DNA of 64,000 nucleotides from Parietaria judaica (GCA_954871525.1 OX940867.1:18887343-18951342), one strand, 5' to 3'; counted from the stretch's first letter, positions 36,355-48,646 are shown. Translations and numbers: made by a program. The notes: generated by a model from the letters alone, not told the origin.

Positions 36355-36969
36355 TTTTGGCGCTAGAAGGAGGGGGCTCCTGACACGTTCAAACCTCGAG
36401 TCCCTACCAGCACATTCAATAGTTTCATACTCAATCGGTTCTCGGACATGACCCGTCCGTACAAATCCATCACACATCTCAGAGGGCCCACAAGCGTCTA
36501 ACACAACCACTGTCACAGTTGGCCCCTCGCCGCAGCATCGTCCCGATCACCACCGCCGAGTGACGCACCAACAGTTCAACCGAGGCATTCACTCGACCGT
36601 AACACCCGACCGAAGGACCTCGATCGCCGAAGCACCTCATCGAGCACCAACAACAATCTAAGATAGGTCTCCACGAGCGTCGACGTGCAACCCAACCACC
36701 ACTGTCCCTGCCGAGTCGCCAAGAAATGCCACGAGCTTGCAGACCTCTCCGCGCGAGATCCCCGACGAAGAAGATCCCTCGGCGTCGCAAGGCTCACGCC
36801 ACCCCAAATTGGCTACCAAGGCACCGCCACTCGGAACCATCGGCCTCGCCGGCCCGCCTCGTGCCCAATCGCACGCAACGCCGCATGCTCTACTGCTGCC
36901 ATGAAGCACCTCGTCGCCACTCATAGTTTCGCCAACCACCAAGGTCCAAAACCCGACGACGATGACGAT
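36355..36969 (+). other. Primer-binding region and leader of element D
   Basis: The primer-binding region at 36355-36375 is followed by a GC-rich stretch related in layout to the leader of element G (CCTCGAG, then an ATG about 80 nt later). Open frames are short and broken on both strands; this may be a decayed gag start. No domain is recognised. Confidence 0.55.
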
Positions 36970-37110
36970 GGCTCATAAGGGAAAGATGCCGGTCAAACCC
37001 CAAAACCAGATGACGACGTCAGAGGCTCATCAACGAAAGACGACGGTCAAGGTCCAAAAAACGACGACGACGCCAGAGGCTCATCAGGGAAAATCAATGG
37101 ACAAGGTCCA
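36970..37110 (+). repeat. 54-bp minisatellite of element D, left part
   Basis: GGCTCAT starts units at 36970, 37024 and 37078, exactly 54 bp apart, each with a GACGACG tract and a GGTCAA or GGACAA core. The array is cut by element E at 37111 and continues at 47142. Confidence 0.85.
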
Positions 37111-39673
37111 TGTTGGAAATCACGTCTCGGATTCCGTGTAAATTATCACGAATTATACCTCCGAACCGTCCGGGTAACATTTAAAAAATTATTTTAAAGC
37201 GGAAAAACTTGTTATCCGTTCAACGGTCCGGATATCGGATAATAACCATATACCAAGATCTGATAAATATTATGTAATTTAATATTCATATATCATTATT
37301 AATAATCTAGTCATAATAGGAAATAAATAGAAAGCAGTAAATGGTTGCATTTATTAACCCAATGCATAAGGCCGTACCTCTTATGACGACTTCCGGCTGC
37401 GCGTTCTGAATCGGGCAGGGCTCTGCCGGTGCTGAGGGAAACTCCCGTGATCTTCCGGGATATTCTCCTGGAATCCTCGTACCGAAGCAAGGGCTTCGCC
37501 GGCAGGACTCCGTCGCAAAATTTTAACTGATGGTTCTTTTTAAGCTTCCGGAGAAATAGTCTCCTAAGCCGAACCAGAAAAAAGAGATCAGAGAGAAAAT
37601 TCGCATACCCTGAGGGAGAGGGAGAGTTCGAATTTTTCTCTGGGGAAAGGTGTGAAAAATGTGTAGAATGAGCCTCCTATTTATAGGCTCAAAACGTAAC
37701 CGAATTGGAGAATTTCCCTCCCTAATTTCGAATTTCTTATAATTAAATATAATTAATTATCTTAATCCAATGGTCCAGATTTAATCTCATCTAAATCCAA
37801 TGGATATAATTAATTAGAGATTTAATTAAATAAGAAAGATTTGGATAAATCAACAATCCAATCTTATCTTCTTATCTTTATAAAATTCGAATTATCATAT
37901 ATATTTATAATAAAATTCGAATTATTATTATCTAGATCCAACGGTTGAGATAAATCTTTAAACCGATCTAATGGATCAAATTAGTTTAGGATAAAATCAA
38001 ATATAAAAAGATTCATTAAAAACAATTTCGATTTTATCCTTAACCTATAATTCAAAAATTATATAAATATATATAATTAATTAATTTCCAATCCGACGGT
38101 AAAGATTAAATATTAGACCGATCTAACGGATATAATTAATTAACCAAATTCGAAAAATGAAACTTGGTTACCAAGTTATTAAATTCGAATTTATCAATAT
38201 CCTAATCCAACAGTTGATATTAAATCATAACCGATCCAATGGATTAAATTGATTTTAGGGATTTGCCAAGATACCAAAACATTTGGTACTTATGCCGCAA
38301 ATATGGAAAGACCAAATCATGTTATTCGAATTTCCTAGGGTTTCATATTATGAAACTCTAATTCGAATTTACACATATAAATATATATAAATATATATTT
38401 TTATTTATTAATATAAATCTATTAATTATTAATTAATTATTAATAAGACATTAATAATTAAATCCAAATAATTAAATTATATTAATATTTCCTGATCTCA
38501 ATATCACACATTAAAATGTCATGGTGCCACACCATCATTTAAATTCGTGACATGTGATTTAATTTCAAAGTTTATCGAACCGATCACAAACTTAGAAAAT
38601 CCATAAATCACTAACCGTAAGTCGAAATGACTTGGTTCAAAAAGAAAAGTTGCTTAGAATTTAATTTACAACAACATGGTGCTGATAGAAAATCTAAATT
38701 CTAACTTTCTTTTATCAGTTAATTTCGTGTACCAAAATATGGTACTTTTGCCACGCTAACGATAAAACTATCTGATGTCTGCCACAGACTTTTTCAGTTT
38801 TATAAGTCAAGCCAAATGATTAAACATTATCCAGAATGTATTTTAATCACGTACGTATCATCCGTTACGGAGCTATCCTGAGGACCATGGACCCGTATCA
38901 CTTAAGCTCCAACGAACTGTTAGTTGTTCGTCAAACCTTGAAGTGATTCCACTATAGACCCGAGGCTGCACTCTTTAGTGATACGGTATATATTATTCCC
39001 TTTATAACAGCAGGGTGTCCATTGATACAATCAAATTCGGGTTATTGATCTTTCACTTGATAATCCACACACGAGCAGGCGGTTTCTACCGTTATGCCCC
39101 TCATTGAATTTTCATCCTTGACTCAGTCAGTAATATTATGAGTAACCCACTTACTGCTGACTATCATGTTCCCAAAATAATAGTGTTGGGAACATCGGTA
39201 ATATTTCGTGTTCTTTAACGGTTAAATCAAAGAACAATCAAGCCAGCAGCTTGGACTCAAGATCACTCAGGACTTATATGATAACTTCCGGAGTTTAAGT
39301 CAGGTCCAGTCCAGTATGAAGACACTTCATACTTAATGCACTTCTAGTGAGTGTGACACACACAAAATCCAGAACAGGATTGTCACTTAGTCACATTAAT
39401 GACCTTGTACGATTAATGGGCTCCCACACAGTTAATCAGGTCACGGACATTTTAAGTTCATTTATTATGATTATTAATTCTTTTTCACATTGACTCGGTT
39501 GTGATAATAATTCATAATTGCATCCTTTATGAACTAAGGATCAAACATTCTATTTTACTCTACCAGAAACTATAATAAGATTAACATAATAAGTATCATC
39601 TTTATTCAACGATTTGTCATAATCTTTTTACAAATGGATAAAATATCTTGTTTAAGGACACATATGTCCAACA
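37111..39673 (-). repeat. 3' LTR of element E, with two internal deletions
   Basis: 188 bp shorter than the 5' LTR (44391-47141). Almost all of this is explained by two deletions: at about 39150 (text after AACCCACTTA is missing up to CTGCTGACTATC) and at about 39268 (after GGACTTA up to TATGATAAC). Both breakpoints share CTTA-type microhomology. The rest matches closely. Confidence 0.88.
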
Positions 39674-39688
39674 ATCTCCCACTTGTAC

Positions 39689-41453
39689 TTAAAGAAGATG
39701 ACCCATGTCTTTCAGACCCATACTCTCCAGATGCCTCCTGAATATTTTCTCTGGCAACGTCTTGGTGAATGGATCAGCCAGATTGTCTTCCGAAGCTATT
39801 TTCACAACCCTCACGTCGCCACGACGCACTATTTCTGTTATGAGATGGTATTTGCGTTCTATATGTTTTGCCTTGTTATGGTCTCTGGGCTCTTTAGAAT
39901 TTGCCACCGCACCACTGTTGTCACAGTATAGTGTTTGGGGCCCATCTACATCTGGAACAACTCCCAGCTCTATGTAGAAATTCTTGAGCCAAACTGATTC
40001 TTTGGCTGCCTCACAAGCTGCCACGTATTCAGCTTCCATTGTGGAATCTGCGATACAGGATTGCTTTACGCTTCTCCAGAATATCGCTCCACCAGCAAGG
40101 GTGTACACTGCTCCCGACGTCGATTTTCTCGCGTCTCTATCAGACATAAAGTTTGAATCAGTGTATCCTAGTGGATTCAATTCTGATCCTGAAAACACTA
40201 ACATATAGTCTCTCGTTCTCCGAAGATACTTGAGAATGTTCTTCACTGCTGTCCAGTGAGCCATACCAGGGTTGGATTGGTATCTGCTAACAATTCCCAT
40301 AGCGTAACAGATGTCTGGCCTAGTACACTGCATAGCGTACATCAGACTTCCCACTGCTGAAGCATAGGGTATTCGCCTCATCACATCTTGCTCTTCCAGA
40401 GAAGTTGGGCATTGTTTCCTGCTAAGGAACACTCCATGTCTGGTCGGTAAATTACCTCCCTCGGAGTTTGCCATTGCAAAACGTTCAAGCACCTTATCAA
40501 TGTAAGCTGCTTGTGATAAGGCCAGAAGCCTGTTGCGCGATCCCTGAAAATACGGATCCCAAGAACATAACTGGCTTCTCCCATGTCCTTCATTTGGAAC
40601 TGCGTAGATAACCACGCCTTCACGTCCGATAATTTCTTCACACTGTTTCCAATGAGAAGAATATCGTCGACGTACAGAACAAGAAAAATTTCCACGGTTT
40701 CGTCATTGAGCTTATAAATGCAGGCCTCAGTGACGTTTTTTGAATGAATCCATATGTTTTGATGGTTTCATCGAACCTTAGATTACAGGATCTGGAAGCT
40801 TGCTTCAATCCATAGATGGATTTGAGTAATCTGCAAACCTTCCCTTCTTGACCCTGTTGCACGAACCCTTCTGGTTGGTCCATATAGATGTTTTCGTCAA
40901 TGTACCCGTTCAGGAAGGCGGTTTTGACGTCCATCTGCCAAATCTCGTAATTGAGACTACAGGCTATGGCCATGAGAATCCGGATGGACTTATACTTAGC
41001 GACTGGAGCGAAGGTCTCATCGAAATCAATACCTTCCCTCTGGGTAAAACCCTTTGCCACTAGTCTAGCCTTGAAGGTTTCAACCTTCCCGTCCACTCCT
41101 CTCTTTCGCTTGTATACCCACTTACAGCCAATGGTTTTGAAACCATCCGGTAAGTCTACAAGTTCCCAGACTTCATTAGAATCCATTGATTCTATTTCTT
41201 GGTTCATGGCTTCCTGCCATTCTCCCTTATCAGGATCAACCATAGCTTGCTTGTAGCCTATGGGATCTTCAATGCTAGTGTCAGTGACAGGTAGGTGAAA
41301 TTCCAACTGGGTGTGCTCGTAGCGTTCAACTGGTCTTTTGAACCTCCCACTACGTCTGAGTACCCCTTGGTTCTAATTTGGGACCGTGGTTTCCGCACTC
41401 TCTTTGATAACAGACACTGTTATCGGCGTTGTGACTTTGTCACAAGATCCCAT
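39689..41453 (-). pseudogene. Copia pol relic: end of integrase, reverse transcriptase, RNase H
   Basis: Reading starts in frame near 41453 with a short integrase-RT linker and an in-frame TAG at 41373-41375. The reverse transcriptase fingers and palm follow (GCKWVYKRKR, ARLVAKGFTQ, DVKTAFLNG, then YVDD in a shifted frame), then RNase H (DSNFMSDRDARKSTSG, ADSTMEAEYVAACEA). There are frameshifts at about 40740 (a T6 run) and about 40545. It ends at 39689, just before the polypurine tract. Gag, protease and the integrase catalytic core are absent. The product cannot be active; it is a Ty1/Copia relic, and I give no repaired sequence. Confidence 0.92.
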
Positions 41454-41747
41454 TTGTGAATAATTTCCTCTAATTTCATTCTCTATTAACCATCATGATT
41501 AAAAATGACATTTGATCTAAATAAATTAATTAGAGTAATTAAAGACTATAGATGAAACAAAAATAACTGTCACTATATTTATCTGGATATTGCAAACTAA
41601 GTCGAAAAACTTTATTAATTAGGAATCATTCCATGCAATCAATATCCAAAATAAATCGAGGTTTTAACAATGCAAAATTAATGATAACAATAAACTTAAA
41701 TCGAATATAAACTCAAAGCATGCTTCCTTCTTCGAGACACTCGAGTA

Positions 41748-42545
41748 CTAGCTGCTTTCGTTTCCTGCTGAGTTCTCATCAACAGAGCTCCTGCTGAATC
41801 CTGAAAAGAAAATGAACAAATGTTAGTATTTTAATCTATGGATCTGAGATTTGAATCTCTCCAATAAAAAACTAATTTCGTGGTTAATAGAAGAGTCATT
41901 ACCTCTCCAAGCCCGCAGATGTTCTCGGCACATTGTGTGCCCCTTTGCTCTTAGTTTGAGCCAGCATTCAATGCATAAAGCTCCATCTCCGTTTTTCTTC
42001 TTAGCAGAAGCAACTTCTGTCATGAAAAACGTTTGCAATGTTTAGAATTTTAATCTATGGATTTGAGATTTGAATCTCTCCAATAAAAAACTAATTTCAG
42101 ATTCAGAAAAGGTCTTACCCTTTTGTGAACTCATGTGCAGTCTGCATCGCAGCTGACCTCGCACTCTCTTCCTTGTTCCACATTGGAAGCACATTGTAGA
42201 TAAACCAACTTTTCTTTCTTTTCTTCCGGGTTCAGATTTCGATTCAGTCTTTCGTTTGTTATCTTTTGACATTGCTTGAGTGACAAGAGGCGTTACTTTG
42301 TTCACCTTTTTCATTAGTCTCTCAATTTCACCCATCGAGGCTTTGAGTACCGAATCTTTGAAGGATTGAATTTTGTTTGGATACTGGTCTAATAAGAAAC
42401 TGAGTAGTTCATATTCATTATCAGACTTGAACCAAGCACTGCCTTCTTCAAATATCGGTAGCTCAAACTCAGATGGAGGACCAGAGTTGACCGAATCTTT
42501 TTCATCATCCGAGACATTAATAGCTTTAGACATATTAACTGGCAT
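41748..42545 (-). CDS. Three-exon gene with duplicated Cys/His motif, carried inside element E; no family recognised
   Basis: Exons 42545-42119, 42016-41903 and 41800-41748 join to 197 codons in one frame. Donors are GTAAGA and GTAATG; acceptors are TTCATGACAG and TTTTCTTTTCAG. The product has an acidic N-terminus (about residues 1-45), a helical middle, a Lys/Arg/Ser-rich stretch (about 95-115), then two copies of C-x2-C-x11-C-R-x-H: CFQC...CRLH at the end of exon 1 and CIEC...CREH in exon 2. The pattern suggests zinc binding, perhaps nucleic-acid binding, but I recognise no named family. Both introns are 102 nt and nearly identical over about 60 nt, so exon 2 and its intron arose by tandem duplication. 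Translation may start at 42545 or 42533, because TTTTTCAATGCCAG just before could be an acceptor. It lies on the sense strand of the element, where gag-integrase should be. Alternative: a host gene fragment inserted independently. Confidence 0.62.
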
Positions 42546-42672
42546 TGAAAAAGAAACTTATTAAACTTTATTATAGGTAGAATGTTTAAGATGAAAAATT
42601 GGTTCGAAATAGTTACATGATGCAAACATGTTCTTGGGAAAACGTTAAATAAACCCTTTAACTATTTCGTGA

Positions 42673-43365
42673 TAATTTAACCGACTGTACACGTCGTTGC
42701 CGTCCTTAGTGGCATGGTCACTCTAGGGTGACTCACGGTATCAACCGTGTAGTTTGGTTAAATTAAGTTTTAGTCATAAATTTAATTAATATTCATAACA
42801 AGAACCACCAAGTTCTCTATGATTATTAACTATCACCATAGACGGTCGGGAAGCACCAACTTCCGTGCAAGCTTAATCCATTATTTTCGGTTCTCGGGAT
42901 CCTCTTGGAAATGTCGTCCTTAGGGAATGGTCACTCTAGGGTGACTCACGGTCCATTTCCAAGATTCCTCCGTCCCCATATTCTTTTGGAACTATCACGG
43001 TGTTAAACCTCCCACAAGCACACCTTCCTTAGGGAATGGACACACTAGGGTGACTCGAGGCGGTGTGGTCAGCAGACCTTGTGACAGTAATAATGGAGAC
43101 CTTTTAAAATATTCTATACTTGCCATGGTTTTTAGAAAATAACGTTTTTTTTTAATTTCTAAGTTATAAAAACTTATTATGTAAACTGTCTATTAATGAC
43201 ACATTAAAAGTTTATATTTTGGCTTTATTTATTACGACACGTAATTTTAAATAAGCCCTAGAAATGTGTTTATTATTTCGTCGGTAATGATAGATCAAAC
43301 TGTACGCTCTCCAGGTCGATGGGAGGGGTCTTAACCGGTCACCCAGAAGTGGATGGTGAACCGGT
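42673..43365 (-). other. Cluster of hairpins with a conserved core in element E
   Basis: Three cores share TAGGGAATGG, then CACTCTAGGGTGACTC: 42702-42738, 42916-42951 and 43025-43060. Each is flanked by arms that pair with each other but differ between copies. Copy 1 has arms 42673-42699 and 42742-42765, about 24 pairs with mismatches. Copy 2 has 42897-42913 and 42954-42968. Copy 3 has CACACC and GGTGTGG only. A fourth, differently built hairpin (ACCGGTCACC / GGTGAACCGGT) lies at 43334-43365. Folding is expected on either strand; on the minus strand it lies upstream of the carried gene. Function unknown. Confidence 0.6.
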
Positions 43366-43879
43366 CCCACTTTTGATTCCCTCTTCCTTAGGCAAGATTG
43401 TACGTTTGAAATTTTTCCGACTAATAATTAACACTTTTACATTTACTCTTTATTATTTATATCTATCCTATATAGACATATTAATAATGATCTAAACATA
43501 GACACTATGTTTGAGGGTTATGAAAATAGGTTATATCAAATTATATCTATGATGAATATTCATAATTAATGATACTTATTCTCTAAGAATTATCATTAAA
43601 CATTTTAATGCCCTTTAATAATTATTTATGAAATATTAAAATAAGACAATGATATTATTCTTCGAATATTATCATCCATATTTTAATTTATTAAATAAGA
43701 CAATGTTATTTAATTTTATGAATTAATTAAAATAAGACAATGTTATTTATCCGGAAATAACATCCATATTTTAATTCATATTAATTAATCATAATTAACT
43801 TTAATTCATCAACAATAATTTCATTAATAATAATTAATAATTAATCCACGGAATCCGGGTCGGAATAAAAAATCCGACC

Positions 43880-44375
43880 CATATAAAAAAATTGCACGTG
43901 GGCCCTCCGGGCTTAAGCCCGGGCCCACATGCCCGTGGAATGGGCAGGGACAGCCCACGGGTAGGCCATTGCATTGCCCTGGCACTTCGGGCTGGGCCTG
44001 TAGGCCCATACCGCTGCCAGGCAGCGTGGCCTGCGGCCAGCCCGCCAGGCCCACACGGGTGCCCTTGCCCTGGCCGAGTGGCCTTGGCGAGGGCCTTGTC
44101 CGTGGGCCTGGCCCGTGGGCCTTGCTCTGGCGAACAACCTGGGGCTGCAGCGGCAACCCCTGTTCGTTGCGGCATTCTCGGGCTGGGCTGCCAAGGGCAG
44201 CCCGGTCCAACCACCCGGTCCGATTTTTTTGGATCGGGTAATTTTCTTATATTAAATTAATATTTAAAATATCTAGAAATTCAAAATTTCAATTTTAAAT
44301 AATTAATTTTATTCATCAAATAATTCGTTCTTAAACCCATTAATTTAAATTACGTAATTATTTATCCTTGAACCT
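43880..44375 (-). other. GC-rich leader of element E
   Basis: Dense GGGC, GGCC and CCCGTGG repeats at 43880-44225, then an AT-rich stretch to the primer-binding site. A block of the same composition occupies the same place in element B (17890-18170), so it is a family trait. Several overlapping frames are open on both strands, an effect of GC-rich composition, not coding. Confidence 0.65.
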
Positions 44376-44390
44376 GGCTCTGATACCAAT

Positions 44391-47141
44391 TGTTGGAAAT
44401 CACGTCTCGGATTCCGTGTAAATTATCACGAATTATACCTCCGAACCATCCAGGTAACATTTAAAAAATTATTTTAAAGCGGAAAAACTTGTTATCCGTT
44501 CAACGGTCCGGATATCGGATAATAACCATGTACCAAGATCTGATAAATATTATGTAATTTAATATTCATATATCATTATTAATAATCTAGTCATAATAGG
44601 AAATAATTAGAAAGCAGTAAATGGTTGCATTTACTAACCCAATGCATAAGGCCGTACCTCTTATGACGACTTCCGGCTGCGCGTTCTGAATTGGGCAGGG
44701 CTCCGCCGGTGCTGAGGGAAACTCCCGTGATCTTCCGGGATATTCTCCTGGAATCCTCGTACCGAAGCGAGGGCTTCCCCGGCAGGACTCCGTCGCAAAA
44801 TTTTAACTGATGGTTCTTTTTAAGCTTCCGGAGAAATAGTCTCCTAAGCCGAACCAGAAAAAAAAAGAGATCAGAGAGAAAATTCGCAGACCCTGAGGGA
44901 GAGGGAGAGTTCGAATTTTTCTCTGGGGAAAGGTGTGAAAAATGCGTAGAATGAGCCTCCTATTTATAGGCTCAAAACATAACCGAATTGGAGAATTTCC
45001 CTCCATAATTTCGAATTTCTTATAATTAAATATAATTAATTATCTTAATCCAATGGTCCAGATTTAATCTCATCTAAATCCAATGGATATAATTAATTAG
45101 AGATTTAATTAAATAAGAAAGATTTGGATAAATCAAGAATCCAATCTTATCTTCTTATCTTTATAAAATTCGAATTATCATATATATTTATAATGAAATT
45201 CGAATTATTATTATCTAGATCCAACGGTTGAGATAAATCTTTAAACCGATCTAATGGATCAAATTAGTTTAGGATAAAATCAAATATAAAAAGATTCATT
45301 AAAAACAATTTCGATTTTATCCTTAACCTATAATTCAAAAATTATATAAATATATATAATTAATTAATTTTCAATCCGACGGTAAAGATTAAATCTTAGA
45401 CCGATCTAACGGATATAATTAATTAACCAAATTCGAAAAATGAAACTTGGTTACCAAGTTATTAAATTCGAATTTATCAATATCCTAATCCAACGGTTGA
45501 TATTAAATCATAACCGATCCAATGGATTAAATTGATTTTAGGGATTTGCCAAGATACCAAAACATTTGGTACTTATGCCGCAAATATGGAAAGACCAAAT
45601 CATGTTATTCGAATTTCCTAGGGTTTCATATTATCAAACCCTAATTCGAATTTACACATATAAATATATATAAATATATATTTTTATTTATTAATATAAA
45701 TCTATTAATTATTAATTAATTATTAATAAGACATTAATAATTAAATCCAAATAATTAAATTATATTAATATTTCCTGATCTCAATATCACACATTAAAAT
45801 GTCATGGTGCCACACCATCATTTAAATTCGTGACATGTGATTTAATTTCAAAGTTTATCGAACCGATCACAAACTTAGAAAATCCATAAATCACTAACCG
45901 TAAGTCGAAATGACTTGGTTCAAAAAGCAAAGTTGCTTAGAATTTAATTTCCAACAACATGGTGCTGATAGAAAATCTAAATTCTAACTTTCTGTTATCA
46001 GTTAATTTTGTGTACCAAAATATGGTACTTTTGCCACGCTAACGATAAAACTATATGATGTCTGCCACAGACTTTTTCAGTTTTATAAGTCAAGCCAAAT
46101 GATTAAACATTATCCAGAATGTATTTTAATCACGTACGTATCATCCGTTACGGAGCTATCCTGGGGACCATGGACCCGTATCACTTAAGCTCCAACGAAC
46201 TGCTAGTTGTTCGTGAAACCTCGAAGTGATTCCACTATAGACCCAAGGCTGCACTCTTTAGTGATACGGTATATATTATTCCCTTTATAACAGCAGGGTG
46301 TCCATTGATACAATCAAATTCGGGTTATTGATCTTTCACTTGATGATCCATACACGAGCAGGCGGTTTCTACCGTTATGCCCCTCATTGCATTTTCATCC
46401 TTGACTCAGTCAGTAATATTATGAGTAACCCACTTATGGTTTCGATTCATAAGTTGCGCACGGGTACCTCTCACTTCTCACCACCGACAATCAAGGGAAT
46501 CATCATCACTCTGAAGAGAGCTGTGTGATGCCCATGTCTATGACCAAGCTACCCTTACTGCTGACTATCATGTTCCCAAAATAATAGTGTTGGGAACAGC
46601 GGTAATATTTCGTGTTCTTTAATGGTTAAATCAAAGAACAATCAAGCCAGCAGCTTGGACTCAAGATCACTCAGGACTTAGATCGAATATCCATTTGATC
46701 ATCTACTAGTGACTCAACTCCAAGTTATCAGTGACGGTCTTATATGATAACTTCCGGAGTTTAAGTCAGGTCCAGTCCAGTATGAAGACACTTCATACTT
46801 AATGCACTTCTAGTGAGTGTGACACACACAAAATCCAGAATACGATTGTCACTTAGTCACATTAATGACCTTATACGATTAATGGGCTCCCACCCAGTTA
46901 ATCAGGTCACGGACATTTTAAGTTCATTTATTATGATTATTAATTCTTCCTCACATTGACTCTGTTGTGATAATAATAACATAATTGCATCCTTTATGAA
47001 CTAAGGAATCAAACATTCTATTTTACTCTACCAGAAACTATAATAAGATTAACATAATAAGTATCATCTTTATTCAACGATTTGTCATAATCTTTTTAAA
47101 AATTGATAAAATATCTTGTTTAAGGACACATATGTCCAACA
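44391..47141 (-). repeat. 5' LTR of element E
   Basis: Full 2751-bp copy. A TATA-type region lies near 44960 on the minus strand (TCCTATTTATAGG on plus). It is homologous along its length to the LTR of element B. Confidence 0.9.
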
Positions 47142-47900
47142 GTCCAAAACCCGATGACAACGCCGGAGGCTCATCAGGGGAAAATCGACGGACAAAGCCT
47201 GAAACCAACCCGAAGACGATGCCAAAGTCTCAGCAGGGTAAAACGACGGTCAAAGTCCAAAACCCAAAGACGACGCCAAAGACTCACCAAGGTTAAACAA
47301 CGGTTAAAGTCTGAAACTCGAAGACGGCGCCAAAGGATCACCAGGGTAAAACGACGGTCAAAGTCCGAAACCTGAAGATGACGCCGGAAGCTCATCAGGG
47401 AAAATCAACGGACAGATTCCGCAACCCAACGACGACGCGGAGGCTCGTAAGGGAGAGACAACGTTCAAGGTCCGAAACCTAAAGATGACGCCGAAGGCTC
47501 ATCGGGGAAAATCAACAGACGAAGTCTGAATCCCGAAGACGACGCCAGAGGCTCATCAGGGAGAGACGACGGTCAAAGTTCGAAACCCAAAGACGACGCT
47601 AGATGCTCGTCAGAGAGAGACGACAGTCAAGGTCCGAAACGCGAAGACGACGCTGAAGGCTCGTCAAGGAAAATCAACAGACGAAGTCCGAATCCTGAAG
47701 ACGACGCCAGAGGCTCGTCAAGGAGAGACGACAGTCAAAGTCCAAAGCCCAAAGACAACGCTAGAAGTTCATCAGGGAGAATAGGCGGTCAAAGCTTGAA
47801 ACCTGAAGATGATGCCGGAGGCTATCTAGGGAGAGACAACAGTCAAATTCTGAAGCTCAAATTCGACACCAAAGGCCCAATCGGAATAAAACAAAGTGTG
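47142..47900 (+). repeat. 54-bp minisatellite of element D, right part
   Basis: Continues the array cut at 37110. A unit with GGCTCATCAGGG, AAAATCAACGGACA, GTCCGAAACC and GACGACGCC recurs about every 55-60 bp, with roughly a dozen diverged copies. Confidence 0.8.
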
Positions 47901-47959
47901 AAAGCCCGCCCCGGTCACATCAACAAACTCATGCTTTGTCAAGGTCGCGTCAACGACCT

Positions 47960-48490
47960 CAAAGTTTCATCTCGGTCACGTCAATGGCGTGAATGTGCAT
48001 ATCGGTCGCCCAGACGACCCAAGGCTTCATAACGGTCACCTCAACAACCTCTATCTTCATATCGGTCGCCTGAGCAACCTCACGATTTGTCCCGGTCACC
48101 TCAACAACCTCGACCTCCAACACGGTCGCCTCAACAACTTTGATCATCATCTTAGTCGCCTGAGCAACCTCAAGATTTGTCCCGGTCGCCTCAGCAACCT
48201 CGACCTCCAACGCGGTCGCCTCAGCGACCCTAATCTTCATCTCGGTCGCTACAACGACGTCAAGATTCATCTCGGTCGCTCAAACGACCCCGATCTTCAT
48301 CGATCACCACCAACAACTTTGATATTAGCATCGGTCGTCCCAATGGCCTCCAACATTGCAGCGGTCGCATCGACGATCTCAAGATTGCGTCGGTCGTCTC
48401 AACGACCTCAAGCTATGCATCAGTCACCTCAGCGACCTCAATATTCGCATTGGTCGTATCAACGACCTCAAGCTTTAAATCGCTCACCTC
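47960..48490 (+). repeat. 36-bp minisatellite open on both strands
   Basis: The unit CTCGGTCGCCTCAACAACCT plus 16 more bases repeats about every 36 bp. Because 36 is a multiple of three, both strands stay open: the plus frame 47989-48630 encodes 12-residue repeats such as HIGRLSNL, and the minus frame 47959-48270 repeats EVAEATGTNL-like text. The long frames are a by-product of the repeat, not good evidence of a gene. Confidence 0.8.
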
Positions 48491-48646
48491 AACGATCTCG
48501 AGTTTCACCTCAAAGACCTCTAGTTTCTTCCCAGTCGTATATTAGATGGTCAAAATTGGAACCACGAAGACGAAGTCGAAGGCTAGATCAGATACAAAGC
48601 AGGCAAATAAAACTAACGATCAAAGTCTGAACTAAAAGAAGACAGT

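Larger units (their letters stand above)
37111..47141 (-). mobile_element. Element E: large-LTR Copia element carrying a three-exon gene in place of gag-integrase
   Basis: It starts TGTTGGAAATC and ends TGTCCAACA, with the perfect 5-bp duplication GTCCA at 37106-37110 and 47142-47146. The LTRs are 37111-39673 (3') and 44391-47141 (5'). GGCTCTGATACCAA (44376-44389) is the reverse complement of the initiator-Met primer site, and ATCTCCCACTT (39674-39684) is a minus-strand polypurine tract next to the 3' LTR, so E reads minus. In that direction the interior is: primer site, GC-rich leader, hairpin cluster, three-exon gene, then a pol relic with only the end of integrase plus RT-RNase H. It is non-autonomous. 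It interrupts the minisatellite of element D. Confidence 0.92.

Noticed and set aside
39689..41453. Functional reverse transcriptase
   Set aside because: In-frame stop, two frameshifts and missing gag, protease and integrase core show a relic.
43824..44260. GC-rich open frames near the element E primer site
   Set aside because: Same reasoning: up to five frames are open on both strands, explained by GC-rich repeats in the leader.
44376..44389. Possible tRNA gene remnants at primer-binding sites
   Set aside because: Only the short tRNA 3'-end complement is present, as expected for primer-binding sites; no tRNA fold.
47989..48630. 213-codon repeat protein resembling leucine-rich repeats
   Set aside because: The frame is a by-product of a 36-bp minisatellite; the antisense strand is equally open, and the surroundings are non-coding element D.
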